Shown here: piece after piece, positions 50,360 through 54,455 of the stretch
Layout: each line of letters opens with the position of its first letter
Position numbering within the stretch: position 1 is the stretch's first letter
Assembly (NCBI GenBank): GCA_964645285.1
Contig: CAZYDR010000008.1
Location: 1 to 54,455, forward strand
Length of the DNA: 54,455 bases
Direction: 5' to 3'
DNA from: JAYZAP01 sp964645285
GTDB taxonomy: Bacteria > Pseudomonadota > Alphaproteobacteria > JAAXGF01
Translations under genes and position numbers: made by a program
The notes under the pieces: generated by a model
Databases searched by the model: none
What the model was told of the DNA's origin: nothing
What the model saw: only the letters and a program-made list of their open reading frames with translations

Positions 50360-51014
50360 GAGCGTTCCTCAGGTCGTCGGCAGCGCTGTTTTCCGCGTCG
50401 CCGAGGATGACCACGCCGCGCGACGTCACCGCCTTGCCGTAGTAGGCCTCGTTGGCGTCATCGTCGGGTACCAGCACGGCGCCCTCGAACGACACACCGC
50501 CGAACAGCCCCTTGGTGTGGGCGAAGGAATAGATATCGACCTCGGCGTTGAAAGTCGTGCCGGCCTCGACGCCGCCGCCCATGGGTCCGGCGGCGATGCT
50601 GGCGTCGGCGCCGAGGGTCAGTTTGTCGGACATCATGGCCTCAAGGCCGCCGTCGGTCATGATCAGGAACATCACTTTGGAGACCTGAACGCCGATCTGC
50701 AAACCGACGCTGGCCGCCGCCATGGTGTAGAAGGCGGGCGGGCTCCATTCGCCGGTTTCCGGGTTGCGCACCAGCAGCACACCGAGGCCACCCTCGCCGC
50801 CGAAGATGAAGCCGGCCTTGACCAGTTCGGGCACGACAAGCACCGCTTTGGCCTGGGACAGCAACGCCGGGAACGCCGGTACGGTTGGATAGGCGCGCAA
50901 TTGCTCGACGGCGATGCGGGCCTGATCGACCAGTTGCTGCTCTTCCGACGACGCCAGGGCCGGCGTTGTGGCGGCCAGCATCACGAAGAATAGCGCGCGA
51001 AAAATGGTTTTCAT
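50346..51014 (-). CDS. Exported SYLF (Ysc84-like) domain protein
   Basis: A 222-residue protein with a signal peptide (MKTIFRALFFVMLAATTPALAS) and a SYLF domain, a lipid-binding fold also called DUF500. Family features include VPELVKAGFIFGGEGGLGVLLVR, the SVGLQIGVQVSKVMFLIM stretch and the C-terminal FGGVSFEGAVLVPDDDANEAYYG. It probably acts in the periplasm or outer membrane. Its place between cobO and cobQ, with a 14-bp overlap to cobQ, is odd for a protein with no known link to B12; it may be a passenger of the unit. Confidence 0.87.
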   Translation of the reverse strand: MKTIFRALFFVMLAATTPALASSEEQQLVDQARIAVEQLRAYPTVPAFPALLSQAKAVLVVPELVKAGFIFGGEGGLGVLLVRNPETGEWSPPAFYTMAAASVGLQIGVQVSKVMFLIMTDGGLEAMMSDKLTLGADASIAAGPMGGGVEAGTTFNAEVDIYSFAHTKGLFGGVSFEGAVLVPDDDANEAYYGKAVTSRGVVILGDAENSAADDLRNALVPE

Positions 51015-51033
51015 CGTCGGGTCCCCCTAGCCT

Positions 51034-51645
51034 TTAAAATTCAACGCCGATCTGAGCCTTCACGCCATCGCGGAAGGGATGTTTTATCTGGGTCATCTCG
51101 GTGACCAGATCGGCGATATCGATAAGCTCGGCCTTGGCGTTGCGCCCGGTGACCACCACGTGGAGGTCGGGACGTTTGGCTCGTAGCGCCGTGATCACCG
51201 CGTCGGCGTCGAGATAGTCGTAGCGCAGCACGATGTTGAGCTCGTCGGCAATGACCATGTGATAGCTCTCGTCGGCCATCATATTCTGGACCGCCGCCCA
51301 GGCTTTCATCGCGGCGGTCACATCGCGTTGGCGATCCTGGGTGTCCCATGTAAATCCCTCGCCCATGGCCTTGATGGTGACCAGGTCGGGAAATTTGTCG
51401 AGCACATCGCGCTCGCCGGTCTCCCAGGCGCCCTTGACGAACTGCACGATGCCGACCTTGAGGCCATGGCCGATGGAGCGTAATGCCAGGCCCATGGCGG
51501 CGGTGGATTTGCCTTTGCCCTTGCCCGTATGAACGATGATCAGGCCGTGCTCCTCGGTCTTGCCGGTCATGATCTTGTCGCGCGCTTCCTTGCGCTTCTT
51601 CATTTTCTCGGCATGGCGCTCGTCGGTAGTTTGATTGTTACTCAT
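51034..51645 (-). CDS. cobO: Corrinoid adenosyltransferase
   Basis: CobO/BtuR-type enzyme that adds the 5'-deoxyadenosyl group to reduced corrinoids using ATP. ATG 51645 (MSNNQTTDERHAEKMKKRKE) gives 203 residues and is preferred to an upstream in-frame start inside the protease gene; GAGAGGAAAACC precedes it. P-loop IVHTGKGKGKSTAAMGLALR, VQFVKGAW, MGEGFTWDT and VIADELNIVLRY are the family motifs. It lies between the CPBP protease and SYLF genes. Confidence 0.95.
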   Translation of the reverse strand: MSNNQTTDERHAEKMKKRKEARDKIMTGKTEEHGLIIVHTGKGKGKSTAAMGLALRSIGHGLKVGIVQFVKGAWETGERDVLDKFPDLVTIKAMGEGFTWDTQDRQRDVTAAMKAWAAVQNMMADESYHMVIADELNIVLRYDYLDADAVITALRAKRPDLHVVVTGRNAKAELIDIADLVTEMTQIKHPFRDGVKAQIGVEF

Positions 51646-51661
51646 AGGTTTTCCTCTCGCC

Positions 51662-52438
51662 TCAGACGACTGCGATGATGCCGTAAAACAGCACCACATC
51701 GTAGGTAAAATGGGCTGTCACGGCAGCTTCAAGTCCGTATTGCCAGAACAGCCAGCCGAACAGCCCGCCGCCGACCAGGCGCAGTATCTGCATGGGTTCG
51801 GCGACCAGTAGAGTGGCGTCTTCGGCACCGCCGCCGGGCGCGCCGTGGACCGCCGTGAAAATTACCGCCGTCAAGGACAGGGCGGTCCACATAACCGAGT
51901 CCGAAGGATGGTCAACGTCGCCCGGCATAATCCGCCTGACGAAGGCCACCAACACCGACATCAGGCCGAGGCGAAACAGCAATTCCTCGCCAACCCCGGC
52001 ACTAAGCGCCTGGCCGAACCCGACCCACAGGGGCACCACGTCATCCCCGGGCATGGCCGGCACGATGCTGTCGCCAACCATGGCTGTCGCCAGCACGACG
52101 CCGACAAGGCCCAGGGTGCCGCCCGCACCGGCGCCCAAAGCGAGGCGTTTGCCGGCGCCGGCCATGGGCGAGCCCGCCAGCCAGGCTTCGATGAGCGGTG
52201 CGCCGAGGCCGAAACGCCGACCTGTTTGCAGGCCGACATAGATGGCGGCCGAGAAGATGACGAGGGACGCCAGCAGTATGATAGTGGTGGCGCTCTGCCA
52301 GCTTATGGCCCGAGCGCCGACACCGGCTTCGCCGAGCACGACTGTGACCGGAATCAACGGCAAGGCGGCCACGGTACCGCCCAGCCACAGGACCAGGAAC
52401 AGGCGCCAATTGAGGGGTTTCCTGGTGGTTTCGCTCAT
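51662..52438 (-). CDS. CPBP family intramembrane metalloprotease
   Basis: A 258-residue polytopic membrane protein of the CAAX protease / bacteriocin-processing (Abi) family. ATG 52438 overlaps the cobN stop by 4 bp (ATGA). Several hydrophobic segments are visible (LFLVLWLGGTVAALPLIPV, TTIILLASLVIFSAAIYV, LGLVGVVLATAM). The catalytic motifs are GEELLFRLG (EExxxR), FTAVHG and HFTYDVVLFY. Its embedding between cobN and cobO is unusual; substrate and any B12 link are unknown. Confidence 0.88.
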   Translation of the reverse strand: MSETTRKPLNWRLFLVLWLGGTVAALPLIPVTVVLGEAGVGARAISWQSATTIILLASLVIFSAAIYVGLQTGRRFGLGAPLIEAWLAGSPMAGAGKRLALGAGAGGTLGLVGVVLATAMVGDSIVPAMPGDDVVPLWVGFGQALSAGVGEELLFRLGLMSVLVAFVRRIMPGDVDHPSDSVMWTALSLTAVIFTAVHGAPGGGAEDATLLVAEPMQILRLVGGGLFGWLFWQYGLEAAVTAHFTYDVVLFYGIIAVV

Positions 52439-54455
52439 GACGGAACCGCTTCCAGGGGCCGTTCCGCGAGTTGCGCCAACAGGGGATGGGCGGTGTTGGA
52501 GCGCGGTCGCCACAGGCCTCGTTCCTGTGCTTCCATGAGTCGCGCCGCCATTTCGGCGAGGGCCGCCGGGTTGGCGTCTTCGAGAAACTCACGGACCCGG
52601 TCGTCGGCCAGGTAGGCGTCGAACACCGCGTCGAAATGATGGTCGCGCACCACGTGGGCGGTGGCGGCGAAGGCGAACATGTAGTCCACGGTGGCGGTCA
52701 TCTCGAAGGCCCCCTTGTAGCCGTGGCGCATGACCCCTTCGATCCACTTCGGGTTGACCACTCGAGCGCGGACCACCCGGGCGATTTCTTCCTCGAGGGT
52801 GCGAATCTTCGGGCTCTCGGGCAGCGAATGGTCGTTGTGATAGACCGCCGGTTGGTCGCCCGAGATGTGGCGCACCGCCGCCGTCAGGCCACCCTCGAAC
52901 TGGTAGTAGTCGTCGGAGTCGAGCAGGTCGTGCTCGCGGTTGTCCTGGTTGTGGACCACTGCCTCGACGGCGCCCAGGCGGCGCTCGAACAACGTATGCT
53001 CGGCGTCGCCCTCTGCTCCCGAGCCGTAGGCGTAGCCGCCCCAGGCCACATAGGCGCGGGCCAGGTCGCCCTCGCTCTCCCAGCCGCGCTCGTCGATCAG
53101 CGCCTGGAGGCCGGCGCCGTAGGCTCCCGGCTTGGAGCCGAATACCCGGTAGCCGGCCCGGCGCGCGGCATCTTCGGGCGACATGCCGTCGTCGATCAGG
53201 GCGCGAGTTTCGGCCGCCACCCGCTCGGCCAGGGGGTTGTCGGCGGCGGGTTCGTCCAGGGCGGCGACGGCGCGGGCCGCTGAATCTATGAGGTCGATGA
53301 GACCGGGAAAAGCGTTGCGGAAAAACCCGGAGACCCGCAGGGTGACATCAATCCGGGGGCGGTCGAGGATCGATACCGGCAACACCTCGAAGCCGGTAAC
53401 CCGCCGCGACGCGGCGTCCCAGGTCGGGCGCACGCCCATGAGCGCCAGGGCCTGGGCGATGTCGTCGCCGCCGGTCCGCATATTGGCGGTGCCCCAGGCG
53501 CTTAAGGCCATGGTCCGGGGCCAGGCGCCATGCTCCTGCATGTGGCGCTCGACCAGCAGGGCGGCCGACTTCCAGCCCAGCAGCCAGGCCGCTGGCGTCG
53601 GCACCGAGCGGGTATCGACGGAATAGAAATTGCGTCCCGTGGGCAGCACGTCGAGGCGCCCCCGGGTCGGCGCCCCCGAGGTGCCCGGCGCCACGAAGCG
53701 GCCATCGAGACCGGTGATCATGCCGGCGATCTCGGCCGCGCCACTGGCCGTTACCGCCGGCCGCACTGTACTCTCGACTTCGTCAAGCACCGCCGTGGTC
53801 CGGCTCCAATGTTCATCGATTTTGACAGCGCCGTTGACCAGCTTGGTGGCCAAAGCCTCGATGCGCTCCACCGTGTCGCCCTGGGTGCGCCACGCCACGC
53901 TGTTGGCCAATGCCTCCGGTCGGAGACCCCCCCAGGGCTGGGCCATGTCGCAATCCAGCGGGTCGAAATCCAGCGCCATGTCGGCGGCCAGAGCGCGGGT
54001 CAGTGAGGCGTTGCCGGGCGCGTCAACGCCTCTCGGCACGCGGACCAGGGCGACCAGCAGGTCGGTCAACTGGCCGTCCACCGGCGATTCTCCAAACACG
54101 TGAAGGCCGTCGCGGATCTGCATTTCCTTGAGTTCGCAGAGATAGCGGTCGAGCTTGATCAGGGCTTCGTCCTCGCCGTCGCGCTCGGTAACGCCGCAGT
54201 CCTCGTGGAGGCCGATGCGCTGGCTCAATTCGACGATCTGCTTGCTCAATACCTTGATGCGACGGGGATCGATCCCGGCGGCGTCGTAGTATTCGTCGAC
54301 CAGTTGCTCGAGGTCGCGCAAGGGCCCGTAGCTCTCCGCTCGGGTCAGCGGCGGCGTCAGATGATCGACGATCACCGCGCTGGCCCGACGCTTGGCCTGA
54401 GTGCCCTCGCCGGGATCGTTGACGATAAACGGATAGAGATGGGGCAGGGGGCCGA
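52435..54455 (-). CDS. cobN: Cobaltochelatase subunit CobN (5' truncated by the window edge)
   Basis: Large subunit of the ATP-dependent CobNST chelatase, which inserts cobalt into hydrogenobyrinate a,c-diamide in the cobalt-late pathway. About 673 C-terminal residues are present and the frame is open past 54455. Diagnostic parts are HLYPFIVNDPGEGTQAKRR at the edge, GRNFYSVDTRSVPTPAAW, SAWGTANMRTGGDDIAQAL, VFGSKPGAYGAGLQ, and SDDYYQFEGGLTAAVRH. The Mg-chelatase ChlH/BchH homologue differs in these segments, and the B12 context fits CobN. cobS and cobT are not in the window. It heads the visible unit CPBP-cobO-SYLF-cobQ. Confidence 0.94.
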   Translation of the reverse strand, partial: GPLPHLYPFIVNDPGEGTQAKRRASAVIVDHLTPPLTRAESYGPLRDLEQLVDEYYDAAGIDPRRIKVLSKQIVELSQRIGLHEDCGVTERDGEDEALIKLDRYLCELKEMQIRDGLHVFGESPVDGQLTDLLVALVRVPRGVDAPGNASLTRALAADMALDFDPLDCDMAQPWGGLRPEALANSVAWRTQGDTVERIEALATKLVNGAVKIDEHWSRTTAVLDEVESTVRPAVTASGAAEIAGMITGLDGRFVAPGTSGAPTRGRLDVLPTGRNFYSVDTRSVPTPAAWLLGWKSAALLVERHMQEHGAWPRTMALSAWGTANMRTGGDDIAQALALMGVRPTWDAASRRVTGFEVLPVSILDRPRIDVTLRVSGFFRNAFPGLIDLIDSAARAVAALDEPAADNPLAERVAAETRALIDDGMSPEDAARRAGYRVFGSKPGAYGAGLQALIDERGWESEGDLARAYVAWGGYAYGSGAEGDAEHTLFERRLGAVEAVVHNQDNREHDLLDSDDYYQFEGGLTAAVRHISGDQPAVYHNDHSLPESPKIRTLEEEIARVVRARVVNPKWIEGVMRHGYKGAFEMTATVDYMFAFAATAHVVRDHHFDAVFDAYLADDRVREFLEDANPAALAEMAARLMEAQERGLWRPRSNTAHPLLAQLAERPLEAVPS

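Overview
The window is a GC-rich, densely packed chromosomal segment of an alphaproteobacterium, probably a Rhodospirillales-like lineage. This is inferred from gene content: an Irr regulator beside fabI/fabA/fabB, a ubiE-ubiB-coaBC-dut block, rpsT near dnaA-dnaN-recF-gyrB, and cobN with several corrin genes. A run of 10 Ns at 19266-19275 inside a broken gene shows it is a draft scaffold. I see no rRNA, tRNA, CRISPR, prophage or transposase gene.

Layout. 1-6081: translation and RNA operon infB (5' cut), rbfA, truB, rpsO, pnp. 6147-12721: a phosphodiesterase, then unsaturated fatty acid synthesis as an in-frame FabI-FabA fusion plus FabB, then irr, then a rubrerythrin / Fe-S oxidoreductase / DUF3501 operon preceded by a near-ideal Irr-type palindrome. 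12722-18665: SH3 protein, hydroxyacid dehydrogenase, serine hydrolase, a 2OG-oxygenase pseudogene with three in-frame stops, and a small set of ABM monooxygenase, luciferase-like oxidoreductase and a catalytically altered isochorismatase-like protein. 18657-25021 (minus): broken nitroreductase, DsrE-like, MoeB-like, dut, coaBC, ubiB, and a UbiE carrying an N-terminal XRE helix-turn-helix domain. 25168-27751: mutM, a small exported protein, an enoyl-CoA hydratase, a nested-hairpin repeat region and rpsT. 28159-35093: rhodanese, dnaA, dnaN, recF (non-AUG start), gyrB. 35172-38441: nitrilase, a class A PBP and a YcgN-like protein. 38438-54455: a cobalamin regulon in several transcription units.

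The cobalamin genes cover corrin ring synthesis (CobI, CbiG-CobJ fusion, CobM, CbiD, CobK, CobL, CobH), a,c-diamide synthesis (CobB/CbiA), adenosylation (CobO), cobyric acid synthesis (CobQ) and aminopropanol attachment (CbiB). Both the single-subunit chelatase CbiX and the large aerobic chelatase subunit CobN are present. A CPBP membrane protease and a SYLF-domain protein sit inside the cobN-cobO-cobQ transcription unit.

The most unusual signals are the FabI-FabA fusion; the XRE-UbiE fusion with a palindromic half-site cluster upstream of it; the Irr-like operator over the rubrerythrin operon; two inverted copies of a dispersed palindromic repeat placed between convergent genes; a nested-hairpin element before rpsT; a perfect 16-bp palindrome in the dnaN promoter region; and an isochorismatase-like protein without its nucleophilic cysteine.
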